NCBI GenBank assembly: GCA_019637295.1
Contig: JAHBVX010000005.1
Location: 434,001-498,000 of the forward strand
From: Polyangiaceae bacterium
GTDB lineage: Bacteria; Myxococcota_A; Polyangia; Polyangiales; Polyangiaceae
Length of the DNA: 64,000 nt
Direction of reading: 5' to 3'
The notes beneath the pieces were generated by a model, which was not told where the DNA came from, made no database searches, and worked only from the letters and a program-made list of their open reading frames with translations. Positions 45,731 to 54,480 of the stretch are shown one piece after another. A program made the position numbers and the translations under genes. The first letter of the stretch is position 1; every line of letters starts with the position of its first letter.

Positions 45731-46162
45731 TCAGTCGCTGCCCGCGTCGCTCGGCCCGCCCGACGCGCCGCCGGTGCTCTGGCCACCCGTACCGCCACCG
45801 GTTCCGCCGCTGCCGCCGCCGGTCCCGCCGCTGCCGCCGCCCGTGCCGCCGGTGCCGCCGCCGGTGCCCTGGCCGCCGCTGCCGCTCACGCCCCCGGCGC
45901 CGGCGCCGGCCTGCCCGCCGGCGCCCGCCTGGCCCGCCGCGCCGCCCGGCGGGGGACCCACGGGCCCGTCGATGGTCGAGACCAACCCGGAGAGGTCGCT
46001 GCTGCAGACTCCGCTGACGCACACGAGGCCCTCGCGGCAGTCGTCGGCACGAAAGCAGTCGGATCCGGGGCCGCCAGCCTCCTGGGGACCACCACACGCA
46101 GGGCTGGAGAGGACGGCGAGGGCGCTCGAGGCCAGCGCCAAAGTGATCACCAAGCGACGCAT
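45731..46162 (-). CDS. Gly-rich lipoprotein
   Basis: 143 aa from the ATG at 46162. The signal is MRRLVITLALASSALAVL with lipobox SPAC. A short Cys module DCFRADDCREGLVC follows, then a long tail of Gly/Thr/Ser repeats (GGTGGGSGGTGGG-like) after about residue 66. Such tails are common in Polyangiaceae lipoproteins. A TATCCT hexamer lies 8 nt before the start. Confidence 0.65.
   Translation of the reverse strand: MRRLVITLALASSALAVLSSPACGGPQEAGGPGSDCFRADDCREGLVCVSGVCSSDLSGLVSTIDGPVGPPPGGAAGQAGAGGQAGAGAGGVSGSGGQGTGGGTGGTGGGSGGTGGGSGGTGGGTGGQSTGGASGGPSDAGSD
45776..45900. repeat. GC-rich tandem triplet region encoding Gly repeats
   Basis: Imperfect units such as CCGCCGGTGCCGCCG encode the Gly-rich tail of the lipoprotein at 45731. 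The tract is prone to slippage. Confidence 0.6.
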
Positions 46163-46176
46163 CGCCGGACAGGATA
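46163..46176 (-). promoter_or_regulatory. Leaderless-type -10 (TATCCT) before the Gly-rich lipoprotein
   Basis: On the minus strand TATCCT lies 8 nt before the ATG at 46162, and no Shine-Dalgarno is visible. Confidence 0.42.
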
Positions 46177-46321
46177 CCACGAGGACCGCGATTGCACTTG
46201 CGGCGAAGCGCCTGCGCCCGGTTCTGCGCGGTTTACCCAAGTGACCGACGCTCGCCGGTGTCGGAGCGTTGTTCGTGACTGGGCCAATCGGCCAACCTGG
46301 GTTACATTTCCCCGCCGCCGG

Positions 46322-46351
46322 TTGACGTCCAGGCGCCTGGATTGGTAAGCG
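46322..46351 (+). promoter_or_regulatory. Candidate sigma-70 promoter containing a 12-bp palindrome
   Basis: TTGACG and TAAGCG are 18 nt apart, about 30 nt before the ATG at 46381. The spacer contains the perfect palindrome CCAGGCGCCTGG (46329-46340), positioned for a repressor or activator between -35 and -10. Confidence 0.35.
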
Positions 46352-46380
46352 CCTAGCTCGTATTTCGGAGAACACGCTAC

Positions 46381-47142
46381 ATGGCCGAACAGAAGGAAAG
46401 CTCGGTTCTCTTCTCCCTCAAGGAGCTGATGAGCCTCGAGGAAGATCGCATCAAGCAGGAGGAGGCCGAGCGTGACGCCCAGGCGCGCGCCGAGTTCGAG
46501 GCCAAAGCGGCGGCAGAGCGCGCCGCCCGCGAGGCTGAAGACGCGCGGCTGCGCGCGGAGGAAGAAGCCCGCCGCTTCGAGGAGCAGCGCCGCCGCGAAG
46601 AAGAGGCCCGGGTCGCCGCCATCCAGCACGCCGAGGTGGAGAAGGCCCGGATGGACGCCGAGCATCGCGCGCGCATGGAGGCCATGGCCGCCCAGCAGGC
46701 GCACGAAGCGCAGCTGGCCTCACTGCACCAGGACAAAGGCAAGAAGCGGCTGCAGCTGATCGTCGGCATCGTCACCGCCGTGCTCCTGATCGGAGGCGCC
46801 ACGACCGGGATCCTGTGGAAGCGATCCGCAGACGCGTCGGCCCGCCGCGAGCGCGTCCTCGAGGAGGAGCGCCAGCGCACCGAGGCGGAGCTGTCCGGCT
46901 TGAAGCGACAGTTCGAAGAGGCAGCCAAGAAGGAAGAAGAGCTGCGCAAGAACCTGGCCAGCGCCAAAGACGAGGCCGAGCGCGCGCGCATCGAGGCGCA
47001 GCTGGCCAAGGCGAAGAAGGACCGCGAGAGCGCCGGCCAAGCGCTCGGCGCCCGGGGCGGGCCCGCCGGACCCGCCAAGACCGGCGGCCCCAAGGCTCCG
47101 TGCAACTGCCCCCCGGGCGATCCGCTCTGCTCGTGCCTGTGA
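46381..47142 (+). CDS. Coiled-coil single-pass membrane protein
   Basis: 253 aa. Residues 15-120 are a highly charged Glu/Arg/Ala coiled coil, followed by a transmembrane helix (about 123-143) and another coiled coil (about 147-225). The end has GGPAGPAKTGG and a Cys cluster CNCPPGDPLCSCL. Topology suggests a cytoplasmic coiled coil and a periplasmic one. I do not recognise a family. CGGAG lies upstream. The pyrF start overlaps its stop, so the two genes are co-translated. Confidence 0.7.
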   Translation: MAEQKESSVLFSLKELMSLEEDRIKQEEAERDAQARAEFEAKAAAERAAREAEDARLRAEEEARRFEEQRRREEEARVAAIQHAEVEKARMDAEHRARMEAMAAQQAHEAQLASLHQDKGKKRLQLIVGIVTAVLLIGGATTGILWKRSADASARRERVLEEERQRTEAELSGLKRQFEEAAKKEEELRKNLASAKDEAERARIEAQLAKAKKDRESAGQALGARGGPAGPAKTGGPKAPCNCPPGDPLCSCL

Positions 47143-47852
47143 GCGAGTCGCGCGCACGCAGCCGGCTGGCCTTCGCCCTCGACTATCCCTCTCTCGCCAG
47201 CGCCCGCGAGGGTGTGCAGCGCGCGGGCGAGCACGTGGGTGTGCTGAAGGTAGGCCTCGAGCTGTTCCTGCGCGAGGGTCCCGCTGCGGTGGCGCTCGGG
47301 GCCGAGCACCAGCGCGAGGTGTTCCTGGATCTGAAGCTGCACGACATCCCGGAGACGGTGGCCCGGGCGGTCGGCTCGGCCGTCGAGCTCGGCGTTCGGT
47401 TCCTGACCGTCCACGCGGCTGGCGGGCCGCGCATGCTGCAGCAGGCCGCGCGCCAGGCCGAAGGCACGGGCCTGACGCTGCTCGCCGTGACCGTGCTCAC
47501 CTCCCTCGACGCCAGCGATCTCGAGCGCACCGGGGTGGGCGGCGGCGTCGAGCAGCACGCTCGCCGGCTGGGCCGTCTGGCCTGGGACTGCGGGGTGCGC
47601 GGGCTCGTCTGCTCGGTCGCCGAGGTCGAGCAGCTCCGAGCCGCCCTCGGGCCCGAGGCCGTCCTCGTCACACCGGGAATTCGGCCGAGCGGCGGAGAGA
47701 CGGACGATCAGAAGCGGACTGGGACCCCGGCCAGCGCCATCCGGAGCGGCGCGAGCCTGCTGGTCGTGGGCCGGCCGATCCGGGACGCGCTGGATCCCGC
47801 GGCCGCAGCCCGGGGCATCGTGCGCGAGATCGCCGAGGCGATGGGTGGCTGA
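47139..47852 (+). CDS. pyrF: Orotidine 5'-phosphate decarboxylase
   Basis: 237 aa from the GTG at 47139, overlapping the preceding stop. It decarboxylates OMP to UMP, the last step of pyrimidine synthesis. The catalytic DLKLHDIP (Asp64, Lys66, Asp69) and the phosphate-binding LLVVGRPIRDA are present. The length is normal. The gene overlaps rlmB by 8 bp. Regulation by the coiled-coil gene's promoter is likely. Confidence 0.95.
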   Translation: MSESRARSRLAFALDYPSLASAREGVQRAGEHVGVLKVGLELFLREGPAAVALGAEHQREVFLDLKLHDIPETVARAVGSAVELGVRFLTVHAAGGPRMLQQAARQAEGTGLTLLAVTVLTSLDASDLERTGVGGGVEQHARRLGRLAWDCGVRGLVCSVAEVEQLRAALGPEAVLVTPGIRPSGGETDDQKRTGTPASAIRSGASLLVVGRPIRDALDPAAAARGIVREIAEAMGG

Positions 47853-48585
47853 CGCCCCTCGGCTCGTGCTCGGCTTGCAGCCGGTGCGCGAGGCCATCGC
47901 GGCGCACGGCCGGCGCCTCGCCGCAGTCTGGGTGGATCGGCGCGGGGAGCCGCGGCTGGACGCGGTGGCGCGCTTCGCGACGGACCAGGGCGTCGCGGAC
48001 GTGAAGCGGGTCGCCGGCGCGGAGCTCGACCGGGTGAGCCGGGGCACGGCGCATCAGGGCGTAGCCGCCTGGGCCCCCGAGCTGTTCCTGCAGCGCGAGG
48101 CCGCCCTGCTCGAGCGGGACGATCTCATCGCGGTGGCGCTCGACGGCATCCAGGATCCGCAGAACTTCGGCGCGGTCGTGCGCAGCGCGGTCGCGATGGC
48201 GGGGGCGGCCGTCGTCTGGCCCGAGCACGGCTCGGCCCCGCTCACCCCGGCGACCTTCCGCGCCTCGGCCGGCGCCATCGAGCACGCCACGCTGTGCCGC
48301 GTCCGTACCCTGGCGGGCTTTCTGCTGGAGGCCCGCGGCGCCGGCGCGCAGGTGGTCGGGCTCGACGCGCAGGCGCCCGTCGAGCTCGGGGACCTCGAGC
48401 TCACGCGACCGACCATCGTCGTGCTGGGCAGTGAGCACACGGGCATGGGTCGGGCGGTGCGCCGAGCTTGCACCAGCCTCGCCCGCCTCGTCGAGCCCGT
48501 GCACCTCGACTCCCTCAACGCCTCCGCCGCGGCGGCCATCGCGCTCTATGTCATCCGGAAAAAGCTTGGTATTTTCAAGCCTTAG
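47845..48585 (+). CDS. rlmB: 23S rRNA 2'-O-ribose methyltransferase, RlmB/TrmH family
   Basis: 246 aa from the GTG at 47845. It has a substrate-binding N-terminal domain and the SPOUT motifs LDGIQDPQNFGAVVRSA, VLGSEHTGMGRAVRR and DSLNASAAAAIALY. E. coli RlmB methylates G2251; the pattern fits, though another TrmH-family target is possible. The start overlaps pyrF. The 3' end has a locally AT-rich stretch. Confidence 0.85.
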   Translation: MADAPRLVLGLQPVREAIAAHGRRLAAVWVDRRGEPRLDAVARFATDQGVADVKRVAGAELDRVSRGTAHQGVAAWAPELFLQREAALLERDDLIAVALDGIQDPQNFGAVVRSAVAMAGAAVVWPEHGSAPLTPATFRASAGAIEHATLCRVRTLAGFLLEARGAGAQVVGLDAQAPVELGDLELTRPTIVVLGSEHTGMGRAVRRACTSLARLVEPVHLDSLNASAAAAIALYVIRKKLGIFKP

Positions 48586-48642
48586 CTTCCAGCTTTCGAG
48601 TGCCTGGCCGAACCCCTGAACAGGCGTCACGCGTCGAGCCTC

Positions 48643-48666
48643 GGCAATTCCATTGAATGGAATGCC
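48643..48666. repeat. Inverted repeat between convergent genes
   Basis: ATTCCATT and AATGGAAT pair around one G, extended by GGCA/GCC with one bulge. It lies between rlmB and the cysteine desulfurase gene. It has no T-tract, so it is a weak terminator candidate. Confidence 0.35.
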
Positions 48667-48757
48667 CGCGTCCGCCTGGGCCTGGCCGAAACCCCGATCG
48701 ATATCGCGTACTTCGGGTACCACGCCTCAGCGATGGAGTGAGGCTGGCCCCCATCCT

Positions 48758-49882
48758 TCAGCCGCTACGCGAGGCGCTCGAACTCCGGCGCGCAAGTACC
48801 TGACGCAGCGCTGAAATCGCGAGGCCGACCTCCTCGCGTCCGGTCACGTCACCGAGGCTGAAGCGAATGGCCGTGGCCGCGCGCTCTTCGCCCAACATCG
48901 CGCGCACGACCGCCGAGGTCTCCTGACTACCCACGCTGCACGCGCTGCCGCTGGACACCTCGACCCCAAGCAGATCGAGAGCGGCGATGGCTTCATCGCT
49001 CCGCAAGCCCGGGAAGGACAAGTTGCTGACGTGGGGCAGTCGGGGTGCGCTGCCGTTGAGTTGGCCTGGCGGAGTCAGCGCGGCCTCGAGCTCGTCGCGC
49101 AGGGCCGAGGTGGCCGCGTAGCGCGCGGGGCCCGTGATGGCGAGCTCCACGGCCTTACCGAGGCCCGCGATGGCGACGGCGTCGACGGTGCCTGGGCGCA
49201 GCCCCCGCTCCTGCGACCCGCCCACCACGAGGCGGGCGATGCCCGCCGGATCACCGCGCCAAATCAGCGCGCCGACCCCCTTCGGTCCCCGGAGCTTGTG
49301 GGCCGTCAGCGCGAGGCTGTCAGCGCCCAGCGCCGGGGCCAGCTCGACCTTGCCCGCCGCCTGGACCGCGTCCACGTGCAGCCGCGCGCCGTGGGCGCGC
49401 GTGATCTGCAGCGCCAGCGCGACGGGCTGCAGCACGCCGGTCTCGTGGTTGGCCGCCATGAGCGCCACCACGGTCCCGCGCGGCAGGCGAGCCAGACGGT
49501 CCGGCAGCTCGGCCAGCTCCACGGTCCCGTCGGGGCGCACCGGGAGCCACTCGACGGGTCGACCCTCCGCCGCCACCGCTTCGGCAGCGCGGACCACGGA
49601 GGGGTGCTCGAGGCGGCTGGTGACCAGGGCCGGCGCAGCGCGCAGCGCCAGGTTGTTGGCCTCGGTGCCGCCTGCGGTGAACAGCACGTCCCGCGGCGAA
49701 GCGCGCAGCCACTCGGCCAGTTGCTCGCGGACGCGCTCGACGCGCTGCCGCGCGCGCCGACCCGTCGCGTGGACGCTCGCTGGGTTGCCCCACGCCTCGC
49801 CGCTCGCCTGCAGCACCGCCTCGACCACCTCGGGGTGCAGCGGGGTCGTGGCGTTCCAGTCGAGGTAGGCGCGCGCCGTCAT
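48758..49882 (-). CDS. Cysteine desulfurase (NifS/IscS family)
   Basis: 374 aa. A PLP enzyme that takes sulfur from Cys for Fe-S clusters or thiolation. It has YLDWNATTPLHPEV, FTAGGTEANNLAL, HVDAVQAAGKV, the PLP Lys in LTAHKLRGPKG (about 199) and the catalytic Cys in SSGSACSVG (about 320). No iscU or iscR is adjacent. The start overlaps the histidine kinase stop by 4 bp. Its substrate acceptor is unknown. Confidence 0.92.
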   Translation of the reverse strand: MTARAYLDWNATTPLHPEVVEAVLQASGEAWGNPASVHATGRRARQRVERVREQLAEWLRASPRDVLFTAGGTEANNLALRAAPALVTSRLEHPSVVRAAEAVAAEGRPVEWLPVRPDGTVELAELPDRLARLPRGTVVALMAANHETGVLQPVALALQITRAHGARLHVDAVQAAGKVELAPALGADSLALTAHKLRGPKGVGALIWRGDPAGIARLVVGGSQERGLRPGTVDAVAIAGLGKAVELAITGPARYAATSALRDELEAALTPPGQLNGSAPRLPHVSNLSFPGLRSDEAIAALDLLGVEVSSGSACSVGSQETSAVVRAMLGEERAATAIRFSLGDVTGREEVGLAISALRQVLARRSSSASRSG

Positions 49883-51090
49883 GGGCCGGCGGACGGTGCC
49901 CGATCCGGGATCACGATGTAGAACGCCGCGCCCGTCAGCCGCCGGCCGCCGATGGTCTCGTCCGACGGCGAGACGAGGTGCACGTCCCCGCCGTGCCCGC
50001 GCGCCACGCCGCGCACGATGGCCAGCCCGACGCCGGCGCCGCCGTGCTCACGGGTGGGCGAGCCGTCCGCCTGAAAGAACGGCTCGAACAAGCGCCCCGC
50101 CTTCTCGGCCAGGACCCCCGGCCCCCGATCCGCCACGCACACCTCGAGCTGGCCCGAGCCCAGGCGCTGGGCGCGGACGCCCACGGCGCCGCCGCGGGGC
50201 GTGAACTTGATGGCGTTGTCCAGCAGGCAAGCGAGCGCCTGCCGCAGCCGCGCCGCATCGCCAAAACCGGCGAGGGGCTCCGACGGCAGCTCCCGCACCA
50301 GCTCGATCTCCTCGCGCGCGAAGCGGGCGTCCACACCGCCGAGGGCCTCGGCCACGACCTCGCGCAGATCGTAGCCTCGCGGCGAGAACCGGAGCTTTCC
50401 GGTCTCCAGCCCCGTCACGTCGATGAGGTCGTCGATCAGCCCCCGCAGGCGCTGGACGCACTCGTCCATCGCCCCGAGCGCCTTGGCCTGGGCCGGCGAG
50501 ACCGGCCCGAGCTCCTGGTCGAGCAGCAGGCGCAAATAGCCGACGATGGGCGTCATGGGCGTCGCCAGCTCGTGCGAGACGTTGCGGTAGAACTCCTTGC
50601 GAGCCAGATCGAGCTGCAGCAGGCGCTCGTTGGCCTGCGACAGCTCCGCGAGCTTCTCCTCGAGGTGCGCCGCGATGCGCTGGCTCTGCAGCCGGAGCTG
50701 CACCCCCGTACGCTCCGGCGCGGCGGTCTCACGGCGTCCGTCCAGGTAGGTGCGCACGGTCTTGGCGAAGGTGCGGGCGTCGATCGGCTTCTGCAAGAAC
50801 CCGTCGCAGCCCACCGCGAGGCTGGTGTCGCGATTGCCCTCGGCGGTGATGGCGACGATGGGGACGCCACGCAGCTCGGGCTCGTTGCGCAGGCGCAAGG
50901 TGACCTCATAGCCGTCGAGCCCGGGGATGGCGATGTCCACCAGGATCAGATCCGGCCGCTCGGCGCGAGCCTTACGGATGCCGTCGAGACCATCGACGGC
51001 GTCGATCACCTCGAAACCCGCCGGGCCGAGCAGCTTCCGGACCAGCAGCCGGTTGGCGGCGTCGTCCTCGATGTGGAGGATTCTGAGCAT
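49879..51090 (-). CDS. Response-regulator/histidine-kinase hybrid
   Basis: 403 aa from the ATG at 51090. An N-terminal receiver domain (Asp52 in LILVDIAIPG, LQKPID) is followed by a coiled coil, a HisKA domain with NVSHELATP (His about 173), and a HATPase_c domain with LLDNAIKF, DRGPGV and GAGVGLAIV. No transmembrane segment is seen, so it is cytoplasmic. REC-first order suggests control of the kinase by an upstream phosphorelay. The response regulator at 51631 is encoded nearby on the other strand and could be its target. Confidence 0.92.
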   Translation of the reverse strand: MLRILHIEDDAANRLLVRKLLGPAGFEVIDAVDGLDGIRKARAERPDLILVDIAIPGLDGYEVTLRLRNEPELRGVPIVAITAEGNRDTSLAVGCDGFLQKPIDARTFAKTVRTYLDGRRETAAPERTGVQLRLQSQRIAAHLEEKLAELSQANERLLQLDLARKEFYRNVSHELATPMTPIVGYLRLLLDQELGPVSPAQAKALGAMDECVQRLRGLIDDLIDVTGLETGKLRFSPRGYDLREVVAEALGGVDARFAREEIELVRELPSEPLAGFGDAARLRQALACLLDNAIKFTPRGGAVGVRAQRLGSGQLEVCVADRGPGVLAEKAGRLFEPFFQADGSPTREHGGAGVGLAIVRGVARGHGGDVHLVSPSDETIGGRRLTGAAFYIVIPDRAPSAGP

Positions 51091-51181
51091 GCGCAAAGCG
51101 AAGGGTTGCCCCGCTCGGCGGGCGGAGCAACCCTGTTGTCCCTTGAATCCTCCCCCGGATCTCTCGTACCAAGGAGCCACG

Positions 51182-51634
51182 ATGACGCGCCCGAGCCTGC
51201 TGCTTGCCTTCCTCTGCCTCGCCGCCTGCTCCGATCTCACCGCCCCCGGCGCTGGCTCCGGCAAAGCCAGCCCCGCCGCGGCCTCGGCGGCGCCGGCGGC
51301 GGCGGCCGCCCAGCCCGGGCGCATTCGGGCGTCCCACATCTTGATCGGCTTCGCCGGGGCTCGCGGACCGGGAGCCACGCGGACGAAGGAGGAGGCCAAG
51401 CAGCTGGCCGAGGCGGTGCAGCGCCGGGCGACCGGCGGGCGGGACTTCGCGGAGCTGGCGCGGGCCCACTCGGACGACGCCTCCAACAAGGAGCGTGGTG
51501 GAGATCTGGGAGAGTTCGACCGGGCCCAGATGGTCCAGCCCTTCGCCGAGGCGGCCTTCGCGCTAGCCCCCGGGGAAGTGAGCGAGGTCGTCGAGACGCC
51601 CTTTGGGTTTCACGTGATCAAGCGAGCCGAATGA
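51182..51634 (+). CDS. Parvulin-type peptidyl-prolyl isomerase lipoprotein
   Basis: 150 aa; AGGAG 6 nt before the ATG. The signal ends in lipobox LAAC. The mature part is an Ala-rich linker and a complete parvulin domain: RASHILIGF, FAELARAHSDDASNKERGGDLG and ETPFGFHVIKRAE. It assists folding of envelope proteins in the periplasm. The stop overlaps the response regulator start (ATGA), so they are translated together, with lnt following. Confidence 0.9.
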   Translation: MTRPSLLLAFLCLAACSDLTAPGAGSGKASPAAASAAPAAAAAQPGRIRASHILIGFAGARGPGATRTKEEAKQLAEAVQRRATGGRDFAELARAHSDDASNKERGGDLGEFDRAQMVQPFAEAAFALAPGEVSEVVETPFGFHVIKRAE

Positions 51635-52008
51635 CGACCGCGCGCAAGCGAATACTCGTCGCAGACGACGATGCGGCGATTCGCCTCCTCGTCGCGCGCG
51701 CCCTCGAACGAACCTACGACGTGGTCACCGCCGAGGACGGTCCCGGCGCCCTCTCGCTGCTCACTCACCCTCCCTACCCGGATCTGGCGATCCTCGACGT
51801 GATGATGCCCGGCTTCGATGGCTTCGGCGTCACCGCGCGCCTGAAGCTCATCCCGAACCTGCCTCACATCCCCATCGTCTTCCTGACCGCGCGGGACGGG
51901 CCAGCGGATCTCGTGCGGGGGATCCAGTCCGGTGCTCGGCACTACATCACCAAACCCTTCGCGATCAAGGACCTGCTCGACAAGGTCGATCGCGTGCTGA
52001 GAGGCTGA
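51631..52008 (+). CDS. Single-domain response regulator
   Basis: 125 aa, only a receiver domain: VADDDAA acidic pocket, phospho-acceptor Asp56 in LAILDVMMPG, Thr in FLTARD and Lys108 in ITKPF. No output domain, so it acts by protein binding or as a phosphate relay. It overlaps the parvulin stop and ends directly before lnt. Confidence 0.92.
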   Translation: MTTARKRILVADDDAAIRLLVARALERTYDVVTAEDGPGALSLLTHPPYPDLAILDVMMPGFDGFGVTARLKLIPNLPHIPIVFLTARDGPADLVRGIQSGARHYITKPFAIKDLLDKVDRVLRG

Positions 52009-53673
52009 ATGGCAAGCTCGAGTCCGCCCGCCCAAGTCGCGCCCCTGCTGCCGCCGCGCGTCGCCCTCGCCGCGGCCGCGGGCTCGGGGCTGCTGTATTT
52101 TCTGGCCTTTCCGGGCATCGACGCGTGGCCGCTGGGCTTCGTCGCCCTGGCCCCGCTCATCGTCGCCCTGCGGGGACAGACGCCGCGCCGAGCGGCGTGG
52201 CTCGGCTGGGTCGCCGGCTTCGTGATGACCATGTGCGGCTTCTACTGGCTGCTCGAGATGCTCGAGACCTTCAGCGGCTTTCCGAAGGCGCTGTGCCTGG
52301 TGTTCATGGCCATTCTGTGCGCGTACCAGGCGGGGCGCATCGCGCTGCTCGGCTGGCTCACCGCGCGCGCCGAGCAGCGCGGGTGGCCCTTCGGTCTCGC
52401 CTTCGGCGTCGCCTTCGCGGGCAGCGAGGTCGCCTTCCCGCTGCTGTTCCCCTGGACCTACGCGGCCACGGTGCACCAGCTGCCGGCGCTCAACCAAGTC
52501 GCCGAGTTCGGTGGGCCGATCCTGGTCGCGCTCACGCTGGTAGCCGCCAATTTCGCCGTCGCGGAGCTCGTCGTCGCCCGCCTGCAGCGCCGCGCTGCCC
52601 GAGCGCGACTGATCCTCGCGCTGCTCGCCCTGCCGGCGGCCTCCGCGCTGTACGGCGCCATCCGCATCCCGATGATCGACGCGCGGGTGGCCGCCGCCGA
52701 GAAGATCCAGGTCGGGCTGGTGCAGGCCAACATGAGCCTGCTGGCCAAGCGCAAGGATCGCTCCGAGGGGCTGCGGCGGCACGTCGATCTGACGCGGGAT
52801 CTGCTGCGCGAGGGCCCGCTGGATCTGGTCGTCTGGAGCGAGACGAGCGTGATGAGCCCTCAGCGCGAGGACCTGGCGCCGCTGGTCTATCGCCTCGAGT
52901 TCGCCAGCCGTCTGGGCGTGCCGGCCCTGTTCGGCGCGGTGCTCGTGCGCGAGGTCGAGGACGCGCGCAAGTACGTGCTCTTCAACTCGGCGCTGCTCAC
53001 CGACCTGCAGGGCCAGACCGTGGGCCGCTACGACAAGCAGTACCTGCTCGCCTTCGGCGAGTACCTGCCCTTCGGCGAGACGTTCCCGAAGCTGTACGAG
53101 ATCAGCGCCAACTCGGGTCGCTTCACCCCCGGCAAGACCTACGAGCCGCTGCGGCTCGGGGACAAGGGGCTGGCGACGTTCATCTGCTACGAAGACATCA
53201 TCCCGAGCTTCGTCAACCGCATCGTCAACAGCGGCGAGACGGATCTGCTGGTGAACATCACCAACGACGCCTGGTTCGGAGACACGACCGAGCCGTGGAT
53301 CCACCTGGCGCTGGCCAAGCTACGCGCGGTCGAGCACCGGCGCTTCTTCGTGCGCAGCACCAACAGCGGCGTCAGCGCGTTCATCGACCCGGTCGGTCGC
53401 GTGATCAAGCACACGGGTACCTTCCAGATGGAGTCGGCGCGGGCCGAGCTCGCCTGGCTGCGCACCAGCACGCCGTTTTCCCTCTGGGGCGAGCTGCCCT
53501 GGTGGCTCGTGTTCGCCGCCAGCGTGGGCCTGGCCTTCTGGCGCCGGCAGCCTCCGGCCCAGCGGCCGGAGGCCGCTCCCGGGTCAGCCGCGGCCGACCC
53601 CGGATCCGAGCCGGCGCTCGAGTCCGGCCCGGGTGACGAGCCCGCCCCGCCCGAGTCCACTCCGAGCGAATAG
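52009..53673 (+). CDS. lnt: Apolipoprotein N-acyltransferase
   Basis: 554 aa, starting directly after the response regulator stop. Six to seven N-terminal membrane helices are followed by a nitrilase-like domain. The catalytic triad is Glu278 in WSETS, Lys343 in YDKQYLLAFGEY and Cys393 in FICYED. It N-acylates the lipoprotein Cys in the inner membrane, the last maturation step. A Pro/Ala/Glu-rich C-terminal tail of about 40 residues is extra to the family. Confidence 0.95.
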   Translation: MASSSPPAQVAPLLPPRVALAAAAGSGLLYFLAFPGIDAWPLGFVALAPLIVALRGQTPRRAAWLGWVAGFVMTMCGFYWLLEMLETFSGFPKALCLVFMAILCAYQAGRIALLGWLTARAEQRGWPFGLAFGVAFAGSEVAFPLLFPWTYAATVHQLPALNQVAEFGGPILVALTLVAANFAVAELVVARLQRRAARARLILALLALPAASALYGAIRIPMIDARVAAAEKIQVGLVQANMSLLAKRKDRSEGLRRHVDLTRDLLREGPLDLVVWSETSVMSPQREDLAPLVYRLEFASRLGVPALFGAVLVREVEDARKYVLFNSALLTDLQGQTVGRYDKQYLLAFGEYLPFGETFPKLYEISANSGRFTPGKTYEPLRLGDKGLATFICYEDIIPSFVNRIVNSGETDLLVNITNDAWFGDTTEPWIHLALAKLRAVEHRRFFVRSTNSGVSAFIDPVGRVIKHTGTFQMESARAELAWLRTSTPFSLWGELPWWLVFAASVGLAFWRRQPPAQRPEAAPGSAAADPGSEPALESGPGDEPAPPESTPSE

Positions 53674-53846
53674 ATCCGGGGACTGGACCGTCGAACGCGC
53701 ATCGGTCATTCTTCCTCGCCGGGAATTTGAGCGCCCGCCCTGCAGTATGTTCTGGCTATCGGCCGGGCCTCGTGTCCGTCCGGGTGCGCGGCGGAATCTC
53801 GGTGAGCAAACACGGCTTGGATAGGCAAACAAGGGAGACGGAAACC

Positions 53847-54332
53847 ATGAATACGGCTTGGTGGAAACTGCTGGCGGTTGGAATTTCGACGGCGGCCCTC
53901 GCGGTCGGCTGCGTGGTCTCGGACGGAGACGGCGACGAGGACGGCGGCACCGGGGGCACCGGTGGCTCGACCGGCGGCACGGGCGGGACGGGCGGAACGG
54001 GTGGCGGCACGGGCGGGACGGACGCCGGCACCGGCGGCACCGGCGGCACCGGCGGCACCGTCGCGGTCACCTGCGACGCGGACGACCCCACCAACTCCTG
54101 CCAGGTCTGCGTGGAGCAGAAGTGCTGCACGGAGTTCGAGGCGTGCTACGCCGGCAACGACGCGTGTGGCAACCCGGCTGGCAACGGCCAGATCGACTGC
54201 CTCATCGACTGCCTCGAGACCGGCGACATCACCAGCTGCAGCGGCACCTGCGGCGGCGCGAACATCACGGACGCGACGAACGACCTGTACGCGTGCCTCG
54301 ACAACGAGTGCCAGGTCGAGTGCCTGCCCTGA
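53847..54332 (+). CDS. Gly/Thr-repeat lipoprotein with Cys-rich C-terminus
   Basis: 161 aa from the ATG at 53847 (AAGGGAG upstream). Lipobox LAVGC near residue 23 follows the signal MNTAWWKLLAVGISTAALA. A repeat tract of GGT units (about 32-72) separates it from a domain with about 14 Cys residues (e.g. CQVCVEQKCCTEFEACYAG). Such proteins are frequent in Polyangiales. A strong terminator follows. Function is unknown. Confidence 0.8.
   Translation: MNTAWWKLLAVGISTAALAVGCVVSDGDGDEDGGTGGTGGSTGGTGGTGGTGGGTGGTDAGTGGTGGTGGTVAVTCDADDPTNSCQVCVEQKCCTEFEACYAGNDACGNPAGNGQIDCLIDCLETGDITSCSGTCGGANITDATNDLYACLDNECQVECLP
53938..54062. repeat. Tandem GGCGGCACC-like repeats
   Basis: Near-identical 9-bp units encode Gly-Gly-Thr in the lipoprotein at 53847. 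Four copies at the end (54026-54060) are almost perfect. Copy number may vary. Confidence 0.75.
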
Positions 54333-54372
54333 GCTGAGCCTCGATGAGCGGCGCTCCCCGGGGGCGCCGCGC

Positions 54373-54410
54373 CCAACGGCCTGCGATCCGTCGCGGGCCG
54401 TTGGTTTTTT
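54373..54410 (+). terminator. Rho-independent terminator
   Basis: CCAACGGCC and GGCCGTTGG form a 9-bp stem that continues inward as GCGA/TCGC, followed by TTTTTT. It lies about 40 nt after the lipoprotein stop. Confidence 0.92.
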
Positions 54411-54480
54411 GTGCCGCGGCGGCGCGGAAACGGCCCGCCCCCCACCGCGGCCGCGCCGCACCGACCCAAGGCCGCCGCGG

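Noticed and set aside
48561-48585. GCTTG/CAAGC hairpin at the end of rlmB
   Set aside because: Short stem inside coding sequence and no T-tract after it; not a convincing terminator.
51606-51621. Second parS-like string (GGTTTCACGTGATCAA)
   Set aside because: Only half the dyad matches, and it encodes the conserved FHVIK end of the parvulin domain.
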